Shown here piece after piece: positions 50,431 to 58,662 of a DNA stretch of 64,000 bases; the stretch's first letter is position 1; each line of letters begins with the position of its first letter. The notes beneath the pieces were generated by a model. The model was not told where the DNA came from. It was given only the letters and a program-made list of their open reading frames with translations, and did no database searches. A program made the translations under genes and the position numbers. Source of the stretch: Chryseobacterium hagamense (GTDB lineage Bacteria; Bacteroidota; Bacteroidia; Flavobacteriales; Weeksellaceae); assembly GCF_007991455.1 (NCBI RefSeq), contig NZ_BJYJ01000020.1:23684-87683 (forward strand), read 5' to 3'.

Positions 50431-50913
50431 CTACAGAAAAGTAGCATCGAAATAAAACGGCAGCAGATCCTTGATCGCATGCACTTTTACCACTTCCTCA
50501 TTCATGCTCGAAAAATAAAGACCGATGTTCTCCTGCTGTTTGGTTTCATATTCCATCAGGCTTTGCCGGCACGCTCCGCAGGGTGGAATCGGCGGGTTTT
50601 TCTCATGGAATTCCCTCGGGCCGCCCACCACAAAGATCTTTTCAATCTTCGCCTCCGGAAAATTGGCGGCAATCCAGAACAGGGCCGTTCTTTCCGCACA
50701 GAGCCCGGAAGGATAAGCGGCATTTTCCTGGTTGTTTCCCGAATAGATTTCCCCGTTTTCAAGCAGGACGGAACAGCCCACCAGAAAATTGGAGTAGGGA
50801 GCGTAAGCCTTTTCACGTGCTTCCTTCGCTTTTTCGAACAGTTTTTTTTCTATATCGTTCAGCTCACTGCTGTTCCTAAAATACTCGTAACGGATCTGAG
50901 TTTCTTTTTTCAT
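50431..50913 (-). CDS. cdd: Cytidine deaminase
   Basis: The 160-residue enzyme converts cytidine and deoxycytidine to the uridine forms for pyrimidine salvage. The zinc site is visible as the CAE motif (PSGLCAERTALFWIA, with the proton-shuttling Glu) and PCGACRQSLMEYE with two Cys ligands. YAPYSNFLVGCSVLLENGEI is the substrate strand. A long N-terminal part (TQIRYEYFRNSSELNDIEKK) is common in Flavobacteriia. It is divergent from the old yellow enzyme gene with a 103-bp gap. Confidence 0.95.
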   Translation of the reverse strand: MKKETQIRYEYFRNSSELNDIEKKLFEKAKEAREKAYAPYSNFLVGCSVLLENGEIYSGNNQENAAYPSGLCAERTALFWIAANFPEAKIEKIFVVGGPREFHEKNPPIPPCGACRQSLMEYETKQQENIGLYFSSMNEEVVKVHAIKDLLPFYFDATFL

Positions 50914-51016
50914 ATATTGTGGATTAAAAAAAGGGGGATAAAAGTACTTCTTTTTCGTGAGGTGGGCAATATAGGCCTGTTCTTTGCAGCTTTCAATTTT
51001 TTAAAACCAAATTAAA

Positions 51017-52069
51017 ATGTTATATACTCCGATTAAATTCAGAAATGTTGAGCTGAAAAACCGTTGGGTGATGTCCCCCATGTGTATGTATTCATGCGAA
51101 AACGGACTGGCCAATGACTTTCATTTTGTGCATTACGGCAGCCGTGCCCAGGGCGGAACGGGTTTAATTATCATAGAGGCCACCGGCGTGGAACCCCGCG
51201 GGAGGATTACCAACCACTGTATGGGCATCTGGAACGATGAGCAGGCGGAGAAACTCCAGAAAATCGTTGAATTCGTCCATCAGCATTCGGAAAGTAAGAT
51301 CGGGATCCAGCTGGCGCATGCCGGAAGGAAGGGTTCTACCTGGAACAATGTCCAGATCCCGGTAGAGGAAGGCTGGGAGACCATCGCGCCGAGCTCTATT
51401 CCGTATCACCCGAAAGAAAGGATTCCGCATGCTTTAACCACGGAAGAAATAAAGGAGCAGGTACAGCATTTCAAGCTGGCGGCAAGAAGGGCGGCAGCGG
51501 CCGGTTTCGATGTTATTGAAATCCATGCGGCGCACGGTTATCTCCTGCACCAGTTTTTATCACCGCTGTCCAATATCCGGACCGACGAATACGGCGGAAG
51601 CTTTGAAAACAGGATCCGGTTCCTGCTGGAAGTCGTGGATGCGGTAAACGAAGAACTGGATGAAAACATCGCCCTGTTTGTAAGGATTTCCGGAACCGAA
51701 TATGCAGAGGCTGGCTGGGATGTAGACGACAGCGTTGAATTATCCAAAATCCTGAAAAAGCACAAAGTAGATCTGGTAGACGTTTCCAGCGGAGGAAATA
51801 TCCACGGTGCCAAGATTCCGGTGCATGACGGTTATCAGGTTCCGTTTGCTTCAAAAGTACGTCATGAAGCGGAAGCTGAGACCGGAGCAGTCGGACTGAT
51901 TACCACAACGGAACAGGCGGAAGAGATCCTTCAGAAAGGAGAAGCGGATCTGATTTTTATTGCCAGGGAAATTTTAAGGAATCCCTATAAAGCGGTTCAC
52001 GGATCTTTCGAAATGAAAGAGGACTGTTTTTTCCCGCACCAGTATGAAAGGGCTAAAATTTCTGGTTAA
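51017..52069 (+). CDS. NADH:flavin oxidoreductase / NADPH dehydrogenase, old yellow enzyme family (YqjM-like)
   Basis: The 350-residue FMN enzyme reduces activated alkenes and other electrophiles with NAD(P)H. It is of the YqjM class: FMN loop VMSPMCMYSCENGLANDFHF with a Cys in the position that tunes FMN potential, IGIQLAHAGRKGS, the His pair in DVIEIHAAHGYLLHQFLSP, and the dimer-related NIRTDEYGGSFENRIRFLLE. The phosphate-binding end is GLITTTEQAEEILQKGEADL followed by IFIAREILRNP. It is probably involved in electrophile detoxification. No regulator is adjacent. Confidence 0.94.
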   Translation: MLYTPIKFRNVELKNRWVMSPMCMYSCENGLANDFHFVHYGSRAQGGTGLIIIEATGVEPRGRITNHCMGIWNDEQAEKLQKIVEFVHQHSESKIGIQLAHAGRKGSTWNNVQIPVEEGWETIAPSSIPYHPKERIPHALTTEEIKEQVQHFKLAARRAAAAGFDVIEIHAAHGYLLHQFLSPLSNIRTDEYGGSFENRIRFLLEVVDAVNEELDENIALFVRISGTEYAEAGWDVDDSVELSKILKKHKVDLVDVSSGGNIHGAKIPVHDGYQVPFASKVRHEAEAETGAVGLITTTEQAEEILQKGEADLIFIAREILRNPYKAVHGSFEMKEDCFFPHQYERAKISG

Positions 52070-52074
52070 TTTTA

Positions 52075-52082
52075 TATATTTG
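52075..52082 (+). promoter_or_regulatory. Promoter -7 box TATATTTG upstream of the DUF2752 gene
   Basis: TATATTTG fits TAnnTTTG and lies 17 bp before the start codon at 52100. It directly follows the old yellow enzyme stop. Confidence 0.5.
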
Positions 52083-52099
52083 GGAAACAAATTATCTGA

Positions 52100-52396
52100 A
52101 TGAGAATAGAAGACTTCATGCTGCCTTGCCCGATTAAAAAGTATTTCGGAATAGAATGCTTTGGCTGCGGGACACAGCGGGCTGTGGTCATGGTGTTCGA
52201 AGGAAGATTTACGGAAGCGTTCCATATGTTTCCGGCAGTGTATACCGTAATGCTGTTCTTTGCCACCGTTGTTCTCAATTTTGTAGACCGGAAGAGGAAT
52301 TACAGCAATATATTGGTTTTTTTAGCCATATTTAATGCAATTGTTATGGTTATTTCCTATTTTTATAAACACTTATTTATACACACATTAAACTAA
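52100..52396 (+). CDS. DUF2752 domain small membrane protein
   Basis: The 98-residue protein has the family motif CPIKKYFGIECFGCGTQRAV near residues 10-29, where the Cys residues and GCGTQRA are the hallmark. Two spans follow (AVYTVMLFFATVVLNFV and ILVFLAIFNAIVMVISYF). The function of DUF2752 proteins is unknown. The next gene, a CCC-motif membrane protein, starts 16 bp later. This pairing is frequent in Flavobacteriia. Confidence 0.88.
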   Translation: MRIEDFMLPCPIKKYFGIECFGCGTQRAVVMVFEGRFTEAFHMFPAVYTVMLFFATVVLNFVDRKRNYSNILVFLAIFNAIVMVISYFYKHLFIHTLN

Positions 52397-52412
52397 ATCA
52401 AAATTATAAACT

Positions 52413-52745
52413 ATGGATCAACAAAAATTACCCAACGCAACGGCCGTCTTAATCTTAGGAATCGTATCGATTGTAGGATGCTGCTGCTACGGGCTTCCCG
52501 GGCTTATTGCGGGAATTATCGCACTTGTCCTGGCTAAAAAAGACGGGGAACTGTACAGAAAGAACCCGGCACTGTATTCCAATTACAGCCAGCTGAATGC
52601 CGGTAAGATTATGGCAATTATCGGGATCGTCCTCAGCGTATTGTACGTTATTTACGTCATCGTAATGCTTTCAACTGTCGGATGGGAGGCGATGAAAGAC
52701 CCTCAGCTGATGCAGGAAAGAATGAGAGACCTGATGGGTCAGTAA
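52413..52745 (+). CDS. CCC-motif membrane protein (DUF4190-like)
   Basis: The 110-residue protein has two spans, ATAVLILGIVSIVGCCCYGL and KIMAIIGIVLSVLYVIYVIV, separated by a polar loop with LAKKDGELYRKNPALYSNYS. Three successive Cys residues at the end of the first span give the family its name. Function unknown. It is the second gene of a two-gene operon with the DUF2752 protein and is followed by a clear terminator. Confidence 0.85.
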   Translation: MDQQKLPNATAVLILGIVSIVGCCCYGLPGLIAGIIALVLAKKDGELYRKNPALYSNYSQLNAGKIMAIIGIVLSVLYVIYVIVMLSTVGWEAMKDPQLMQERMRDLMGQ

Positions 52746-52766
52746 TTTCCGTATCAGAAATAAAAG

Positions 52767-52797
52767 AAAGCCTTCTCCGGACCGGGAAGGCTTTTTC
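52767..52797 (+). terminator. Rho-independent terminator of the DUF2752 / CCC-motif operon
   Basis: AAAGCCTTC (52767-52775) pairs with GAAGGCTTT (52786-52794) and T residues follow. Confidence 0.88.
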
Positions 52798-52886
52798 ATG
52801 TAAAGAAATTTCAAGATGCAAAAGATTTAGCGGTAAGCTTAAACCTTTGTCCTCCGGCTTCCATCATCCGGTATCTTGCTTTTTAC

Positions 52887-53102
52887 TTTAACGTGAATTC
52901 GGTCATATCAATATAGTATTCAGGTATTTACTTAATTAAAAATAAATTAAGGCTAGTTTATTCAGGATTAAATAAGAATTTCCTCTGACAGAATTACAAA
53001 ATTTTTGGTTCGATTATCAGGACCTGCAGACCTGTTTTTGAGAGGAGAGACTTCCGGCATCCGGCTTCCTTCTTCCAGCCTGTTAACTCAGGTTCTTTCT
53101 GC
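52887..53102 (+). repeat. Short-form interspersed repeat, first of a tandem pair
   Basis: Starts TTTAACGTGAATTC (52887-52900) and ends before the same 14 bases at 53103, a spacing of 216 bp. Blocks are TTCAGGTATTTA, AATTAAGGCTAGTTTATTCA, GACCTGCAGACCTGTTTTTG and CTTCCTTCTTCCAGCC. The middle part of long copies is absent. A worn 3' end of another copy (CTCCGGCTTCCATCATCCGG) lies just upstream at about 52850-52880. Confidence 0.75.
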
Positions 53103-53330
53103 TTTAACGTGAATTCGGTCATATCAAAATGATATTCAGGTATTTAATTAATTAAAAAATAAATTAAGGCTAGTTTATTCAGGATTAACTGAGAACTTCC
53201 TCTGACAGAATTACAAAATGTTTGTTTCGATGATCAAGACCTGCAGACCTATTTTTGACAGGAGAGACTTCGGGTATCCAGCTTCCCTCTTCCAGCCTTT
53301 TAACTCAGGTTCTTTCTCGAGTTCACGTTA
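53103..53330 (+). repeat. Short-form interspersed repeat, second of a tandem pair, reaching into a stop codon
   Basis: Starts TTTAACGTGAATTC and ends CGAGTTCACGTTA at 53330, so both inverted ends are present. The interior is nearly identical to the first copy. The last three bases (TTA, 53328-53330) are also the TAA stop codon of the minus-strand endonuclease gene. Confidence 0.78.
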
Positions 53331-54869
53331 CTTCACAATAAATTTAAGCATCGCCTTATCAAGCTTCAGAAGATAAACTCCCTGTCCTAGGTTTTTAATC
53401 CTGATGGAATTCCTGCTGTTTTTAAAAGGCTGATCGATGGTCTGTACAACATTACCCTGAAGGTTGTAAATTTCCGCTTTTTTAATATTCTGCGTTTCCC
53501 CTTTTACGAAAATGTCATTGCCTGAAACCGGATTATTGGAAATCTGTAATAGATTCTGATCCGGATCTGCCGCCGTATAAACATTCTGAACCTGTCGTGA
53601 AGTGCCGGAATAGCACGTCCAGCTCAGGTTATCAATGGCTACCCGGTCGCTGGACGAATTATTTTCCAGGCTGATGACTACGTTTCCTGAAACATTGATG
53701 TTATTAAGGGTAGTGGTCGTGGCATTGGAATGGTAAGGAAGAGTTCCTACGGTAGTTCCATTGACTTTTACATTAAATGTCCCGTCCGATCCTGTAAATT
53801 TCAGCTGGGTGGTTACGGTGAGTGATCCGATTCCATTGGCGGAACTGCCCGAGGTTAAGGCGCCGTCTCTGATGGTAATGGCTTTTGAAGAAACAGTCTG
53901 GTCGGTCCGTGCGTCGGTAGCGGTCCACGAAATACCGTTATTGGTCCAGGTTCTGGTAAGGTAGGACGCTGCTGAACTTGCGGTTGGAATGTTTTCAAAC
54001 GTTTCGCTGGCACAGCCCGTTGTGCCGGGCGTAGGTGTTGTACCGGTACCTGAAGGAGATCCTGAGCCCCAGATCTGGTTCACGTAATCCGGGTTGTCGA
54101 TAAAAGGATTCCGGTTGCCCTGGAAAGAGTAGGAGGCATTGTTGCGGTTGATTTCTGCCTGTGAAACGGGATCCTGGTTGTGCCAGGCCAGCAGGACATT
54201 CAGTTCCCACGTCTGTAATCCCGGGAAAGCAGAACTTCCCAGCATATTGCCGGAGGAAAACGTAGAAAGCTTGCTTTGGTACCGTGTCACAAAATAAAAG
54301 ATCATCCGGGCCACGTCACCTTTAAATTCATCAATCGGCTCGAATACCGTTCCGGAATATCCCGAAGATGCGGAAGTTCCCAGTTTGGAACCGTTTCTGG
54401 AAGTGAAGCTCGCCGTTCCCACTTTCCCGAAGGGATAGTTGGACCGCATGCCGTTTACCTTGCCATCGGTCGCCCGGATAAAGTGAATATCCGAAACCAT
54501 CGGGGACGCTTCACTGAACAAGCTCTGCGGAACCAGATGCTCCCGGTTGTAGCAGTTGCCTTCTGTTGAATAGGTTCCGCACTGGTTGGTTCCCGGTGTA
54601 AATTTATACGGATCGGTTCCTGACGGTTTTTCGGAATAAATATCCAGGATCGATCCGTCGTTCTCGTAGTTTTTGTCGATGTCCGTTGTTTTATAGCCGG
54701 TCCAGAGCCCGTTATAGCCTTTGTCCTGATGGCCGTTGGTAATGATGCTGCTCAGTGCTGTTTTCAGGGAAGCTCCCGAAAGGCCGCCGGCCGAACTGTA
54801 GTAGCCGGAAGGGGCCTGCGCAGTGGCCGTTCCCGAAGCCAATAGAAGAAGAAACAGTGAATTTTTCAT
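53328..54869 (-). CDS. Secreted endonuclease I with T9SS sorting domain
   Basis: The 513-residue protein has a signal peptide (LFLLLLASGTATAQA). The endonuclease I domain (about 20-270) has the catalytic His motif CYNREHLVPQSLFSEASPMV and the conserved DIHFIRATDGKVNGMRSNYP and DEFKGDVARMIFYFVTRY. A Gly/Thr linker (SGTGTTPTPGTTG) leads to a beta-sandwich of about 130 residues. The C-terminus is a type A sorting domain (LQISNNPVSGNDIFVKGETQ to LLKLDKAMLKFIVK). It is an extracellular or surface nuclease that probably scavenges phosphate or nucleotides from DNA. The stop codon lies in the end of a repeat copy. Confidence 0.93.
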   Translation of the reverse strand: MKNSLFLLLLASGTATAQAPSGYYSSAGGLSGASLKTALSSIITNGHQDKGYNGLWTGYKTTDIDKNYENDGSILDIYSEKPSGTDPYKFTPGTNQCGTYSTEGNCYNREHLVPQSLFSEASPMVSDIHFIRATDGKVNGMRSNYPFGKVGTASFTSRNGSKLGTSASSGYSGTVFEPIDEFKGDVARMIFYFVTRYQSKLSTFSSGNMLGSSAFPGLQTWELNVLLAWHNQDPVSQAEINRNNASYSFQGNRNPFIDNPDYVNQIWGSGSPSGTGTTPTPGTTGCASETFENIPTASSAASYLTRTWTNNGISWTATDARTDQTVSSKAITIRDGALTSGSSANGIGSLTVTTQLKFTGSDGTFNVKVNGTTVGTLPYHSNATTTTLNNINVSGNVVISLENNSSSDRVAIDNLSWTCYSGTSRQVQNVYTAADPDQNLLQISNNPVSGNDIFVKGETQNIKKAEIYNLQGNVVQTIDQPFKNSRNSIRIKNLGQGVYLLKLDKAMLKFIVK

Positions 54870-55432
54870 ATCAATATTTTAAAAAGTAAGATTACTATAA
54901 ATCTATCAATAAAAAATTACGGAATTGTTAATTTTATTAGTCAGAGAATACTAATTAAATTAAAATAAAGGGACTTTGACAGTGTTTACCTGATTTTCAA
55001 TGATGATTATTTAACATCAATCCTGTGTTTATTTCATGTTAAAATAGCTCCAGGGAAACAAGAGATATACCCGGAAATTGGCGGAACCGGTAATAGCGTT
55101 TTTTAAAAAGATTAAAGTACAGGGAATTTCAACTATTCAGTAATATAGTATCTCTGAGACCTCTTATCAATGAAATGGCTCTGTAAACCTTGAAAATATT
55201 CAGCATTTAAAAAAAATCCCTGTGTTCTTGGTGTTCAAACAACAGATATTTATATGAATTAAGTACTATTTATTTAATTATCAGTTTATTAATAATATAT
55301 AAGCAAGATTTTCCGATTTCAATGACTTTTTAGCATTGAACTCAGGGTATTTAAATCAGATGGTTATAGCAATTAACGGAAAATAACTTCTATAATCACA
55401 CTTTCAGCCTTTCAAGCTATTCCTGCGCTAAA
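54870..55432. other. Gene-free stretch, about 560 bp
   Basis: AT-rich sequence upstream of the endonuclease gene. I find no gene, no copy of the interspersed repeat and no consensus -7 box on the minus strand close to the endonuclease start. Confidence 0.5.
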
Positions 55433-55465
55433 ACAAAAAAGCCAATACCGCAATGGTATCGACTT
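55433..55465 (-). terminator. Terminator of the DUF5522 / DUF4136 operon
   Basis: On the minus strand AAGTCGATACC pairs with GGTATTGGCTT (wobbles included) around a 5-nt loop and is followed by a T run. It lies 26 bp past the DUF4136 stop. Confidence 0.8.
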
Positions 55466-55490
55466 TCTATATATCTGATTAGTTGAAATC

Positions 55491-56021
55491 TTATTTTCCC
55501 GGTTGTGGCGGGTAGTTTTTCATAATTTCCATCATGATCTCAGGAATCTGTTTCTGTTTGGCTTTCGGACGGTCCACGGAGATCCCGCTTCCGATTCCTT
55601 GCCACACCAGCTTGTTTGATCTGGCATCTACCATGTCAACAATAATGGCTCCTTCGTTGTAATTGCTGGTCCAGGTTCTGTTCATCCCGATGCCCCAGCC
55701 GAAAGGTCCTCCCCAGCCCCATGCACCGTAGGGTGAAGTCGTATTGATGTCGGTTACTTTCTTATGATTGGCCTTTACATTGATGATCAGATCCGGATTT
55801 TCCCCGGCCTGAAGGCCTTTTGCCTGCAGCTGTCTCGACAGTTCATTCAGGACACGGTCCTTATCAATATCGTTCAGTTTCAGATCATCGATTCTCAGCT
55901 TATAGGTTCTGTACGTATTGAAATTGGCCGTACTAGCATAGTCGGATCGTACGTTGAAAGGACTGCAGGACGTTAAACCCAAAGTAGCCGAAGCCAGCAG
56001 AATAAAAATATAGCGCTTCAT
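55491..56021 (-). CDS. DUF4136 domain lipoprotein
   Basis: From the ATG at 56021 the protein has 176 residues. A lipoprotein signal (FILLASATLGLTSCSPFNV) has its Cys in LTSC. The mature domain shows the DUF4136 pattern: YASTANFNTYRTYKLR, ELSRQLQAKGLQAGENPDLI, a Gly/Trp-rich loop (GAWGWGGPFGWGIG), GAIIVDMVDARSNKLVWQGI, and a helical end. Such lipoproteins are periplasmic-facing with unknown function. Its start lies 1 bp before the stop of the DUF5522 gene, so translation is probably coupled. A start 26 codons upstream would overlap that gene. Confidence 0.88.
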   Translation of the reverse strand: MKRYIFILLASATLGLTSCSPFNVRSDYASTANFNTYRTYKLRIDDLKLNDIDKDRVLNELSRQLQAKGLQAGENPDLIINVKANHKKVTDINTTSPYGAWGWGGPFGWGIGMNRTWTSNYNEGAIIVDMVDARSNKLVWQGIGSGISVDRPKAKQKQIPEIMMEIMKNYPPQPGK

Positions 56022-56022
56022 T

Positions 56023-56208
<186 letters not shown>

Positions 56209-56232
56209 TTAAATCTCTAAGTCAAAAAACTT

Positions 56233-56240
56233 TATATTTG
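56233..56240 (+). promoter_or_regulatory. Promoter -7 box TATATTTG directly before the small zincin-like gene
   Basis: TATATTTG ends only 5 bp before the ATG at 56246. Transcription would start about at the start codon, giving a leaderless or nearly leaderless mRNA. Confidence 0.55.
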
Positions 56241-56245
56241 TTATT

Positions 56246-56572
56246 ATGATAATTATATGCCAAAAGCCTTTAAAAAAATTAAAAATTAATGGCATCGCTC
56301 TTTTCCCGTTTATCTTCATCAGGAACCCCGAAGATAAGAAAAATAACGTATTGATTAATCACGAAAAAATCCATCTCAGGCAGCAGATGGAAATGCTGAT
56401 CGTTTTCTTTTACATTGTCTATGTCATCGAATATTATTACTGGCTGTTTAAACTCAAAAATGCGGACCGGGCTTACCTCAGGATTTCTTTTGAAAGGGAA
56501 GCTTATGCCAATGAACGCAACCTGAATTATCTGAATGAAAGGCGGTTCTGGAGTTTCAGGAAATACCTGTAG
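56246..56572 (+). CDS. Small membrane protein with HExxH zinc-peptidase-like motif
   Basis: The 108-residue protein carries NHEKIHLRQQMEML near residues 39-52, an HExxH motif, followed by one span (LIVFFYIVYVIEYYYWLF) and SFEREAYANERNLNYL, whose Glu could be the third zinc ligand. The order HExxH, span, E-x-x-Y resembles the core of M48/M56-type membrane peptidases in a minimal form. The N-terminal strand PLKKLKINGIALFPFIF may supply the edge strand. Substrate unknown, and activity is inference. Similar short proteins occur in other Flavobacteriia. The gene stands alone. Confidence 0.75.
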   Translation: MIIICQKPLKKLKINGIALFPFIFIRNPEDKKNNVLINHEKIHLRQQMEMLIVFFYIVYVIEYYYWLFKLKNADRAYLRISFEREAYANERNLNYLNERRFWSFRKYL

Positions 56573-56644
56573 GGCTCCGGGTTTGACGTTTAAAATCCAA
56601 GGTTTAAAGAATTTCCGGAATCATGGTCATTTTAGGAGGAATCT

Positions 56645-57000
56645 AAACGTGAATTCGGCCGTATTGATATCATATTCAGTCGATTATTTAACTCAAAAAT
56701 AAAATCAGAATGATTCAGTCGGGATTCTGGATACCACTTATCCTGGCAGAACCAATAAACGGTTCATGCTTCTGACAGGATTTTATCCTACCCTCCACTA
56801 AATCGTCCCTTCAGGACTTTAAAACGATATTCATCCGTCTCTGATTGAAAAATAACCAAAACCGGTTATCGGGGATTAAATAAAACTCCTCTGATAAAGT
56901 GATAACCTATTCAGTTTGATGATCATGACCTTTGATCCTGGATCTGACAGGAGAAACTTCCGGCATCCGGCACCCCGCTTCCAGCTGCTTAATTTAAAAC
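56645..57000 (+). repeat. Long-form interspersed repeat (MITE-like)
   Basis: Starts AAACGTGAATTC at 56645. Characteristic blocks are CATATTCAGTCGATTATTTA, AATGATTCAGTCGGGATTCT, CTTCTGACAGGATTTTATCC, TTCAGGACTTTAAAACG, AACCTATTCAGTTTGATGAT, and GACAGGAGAAACTTCCGGCA. The right end is worn (GCTTAATTTAAAAC). It reaches almost to the stop of the minus-strand gene at 57012. The 56573-56644 bases before it show nothing. Confidence 0.75.
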
Positions 57001-57011
57001 TTAGAAAAGAT

Positions 57012-57620
57012 TTATTTCTGATCTTCCCATTCTTTATCAAAATCTTTCTGTGTTTTTTCAGGAGCGAAATATTGATCGTGATGTTTTCCGATGTCGTAGG
57101 CAATGGCTTTATCGATGAGTAAACTCAGATCCGGTTTTATGCGGTCCGGGGAGCCTTTTCTTTCCTGGCCGTTGGTATAAACTTTTACTGCTTTGCCGTC
57201 CTTCATTTCCGCTTTGATCAGGAGACAGGTCTCGATATAGGCGCTGCAGGGGCGGCCTGTATAAATTTCACTGGCCTGGCTTCCGTCGTTAAAGGTAATT
57301 TTCAATTCGAGATAATTCCGCGGCCGGGTAGAGGTGACCCCATACCTCGCGTAGCTTTCCACGGACTTTATCGTTTTTAAATAATTAACGGTATTCTGCC
57401 CGGCTTCCGGAATATAGCCGGGATACATTGGACTTTGTGTATGGCGGTATATTTCTTTTTCGATCTCGTTGTTCAGCATGCTGACCATTTTGCCGTTCTC
57501 CTTGTCGGGAACGTCATTTCCGGTCCGGGCGGGAAAATTGCTTCTGAAAGAAACATAGGCAAAACCTGCACAAAAGGCAAAGGCAATAATGACAATTATG
57601 GCAATGGTTATTTTTTTCAT
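57012..57620 (-). CDS. Uncharacterised exported or membrane-anchored protein
   Basis: From the Met at 57620 the protein has 202 residues. A second Met at 57629 is equally possible. One N-terminal span or signal (ITIAIIVIIAFAFCAGFAYV) is followed by a soluble domain with LNNEIEKEIYRHTQSPMYPG, YLKTIKSVESYARYGVTSTR, LELKITFNDGSQASEIYTGR, and Cys in PCSAYIETCLL. No family is recognised. The gene is divergent from the PLP deaminase-like gene, 73 bp between starts, and its 3' end touches a repeat copy. Confidence 0.65.
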   Translation of the reverse strand: MKKITIAIIVIIAFAFCAGFAYVSFRSNFPARTGNDVPDKENGKMVSMLNNEIEKEIYRHTQSPMYPGYIPEAGQNTVNYLKTIKSVESYARYGVTSTRPRNYLELKITFNDGSQASEIYTGRPCSAYIETCLLIKAEMKDGKAVKVYTNGQERKGSPDRIKPDLSLLIDKAIAYDIGKHHDQYFAPEKTQKDFDKEWEDQK

Positions 57621-57693
57621 GGCAGTCATTTTTAAGTTTAGTTTAACGAATTTAAAAATAATCATTTAAAATAAATTCGGAAATTTGTATCCG

Positions 57694-58596
57694 ATGAAAC
57701 TCCCCGAAGTACATATTCCCATTGTTGAAATTCCAACAGGAAAAAAGGTAAAGCTCTTTATGAAAAGGGAAGACCTTGTCCATCCTCAGATTTCAGGAAA
57801 TAAGTACTGGAAGCTCTTTTTTAATGTCAACAACTATCTGGAACAGAAACCCGGGAAACCCTATATTATTACTTTTGGCGGGGCTTTCTCCAATCACATT
57901 GCTGCCGTCGCCGCGGTGGGGTATCTTACCGGTATTCCGACGTTGGGGATCATCCGCGGGGAAGAGCTGAAAGATAAATGGCGCGACAATCCTACATTGC
58001 TTTTTGCCAGAAGAAACGGCATGAACCTGAAGTTCGTTACCCGGGAAGAGTACCGCCACAAAGAAAAGCTCACCGGTTTTTTGCAGAACGAATTTCCTGA
58101 TGCCCTGATCGTTCCTGAAGGCGGAACCAATGAAGAGGCCGTAGCAGGGGTGAAAATGATGCTGAATGACGAAACAAAAGATTTTGATTATCTTTGCACT
58201 GCCGTCGGAACCGGGGGTACGATTGCCGGGATTTCCAAATATTGTGAAGACCATCAGAAGGTTATAGGATTCAAGGCAGTTAATGATGATTCACTGGAAA
58301 AAAAAATCCGGGAACTGACGCCGGGGAATAATTTCAGCCTAATGGATTCAAGCTTTGGAGGTTATGGTAAAATAAAGGATGAAAATATCCGTTTTATCAA
58401 TGGTTTTAAAGAGAAATACAATATTCCTCTGGAGCCTGTCTATACAGGAAAGATGATGCAGAAGGTATTTGAACTGATGGAAAAGGGCTTTTTTCCTGAT
58501 CACAGCAGGGTTTTGTGCTTTCATACCGGCGGTTTGCAGGGTATTGAAGGGGCCAATCTGCTTTTGGAGAAACAGAACAGAACATTAATCGTATAA
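57694..58596 (+). CDS. PLP-dependent ACC deaminase / D-cysteine desulfhydrase family enzyme
   Basis: The 300-residue tryptophan-synthase-beta-like PLP enzyme has the Lys in PQISGNKYWKLFFNV near residues 34-48, TFGGAFSNHIAAVAAVGYLT for the substrate carboxylate, and the PLP-phosphate loop CTAVGTGGTIAGISKY. The C-terminal part ends in SRVLCFHTGGLQGIEGANLL. The family includes 1-aminocyclopropane-1-carboxylate deaminase and D-cysteine desulfhydrase, and reading alone does not decide. Most Bacteroidota members lack proven ACC deaminase activity. I used the ATG at 57694, three codons after another candidate. Confidence 0.88.
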   Translation: MKLPEVHIPIVEIPTGKKVKLFMKREDLVHPQISGNKYWKLFFNVNNYLEQKPGKPYIITFGGAFSNHIAAVAAVGYLTGIPTLGIIRGEELKDKWRDNPTLLFARRNGMNLKFVTREEYRHKEKLTGFLQNEFPDALIVPEGGTNEEAVAGVKMMLNDETKDFDYLCTAVGTGGTIAGISKYCEDHQKVIGFKAVNDDSLEKKIRELTPGNNFSLMDSSFGGYGKIKDENIRFINGFKEKYNIPLEPVYTGKMMQKVFELMEKGFFPDHSRVLCFHTGGLQGIEGANLLLEKQNRTLIV

Positions 58597-58662
58597 AGTA
58601 AATTGGAAGACATGAAACACGAAGTGTTCCATCTTTCATTTTAAAACAATAAAAATTATAAG

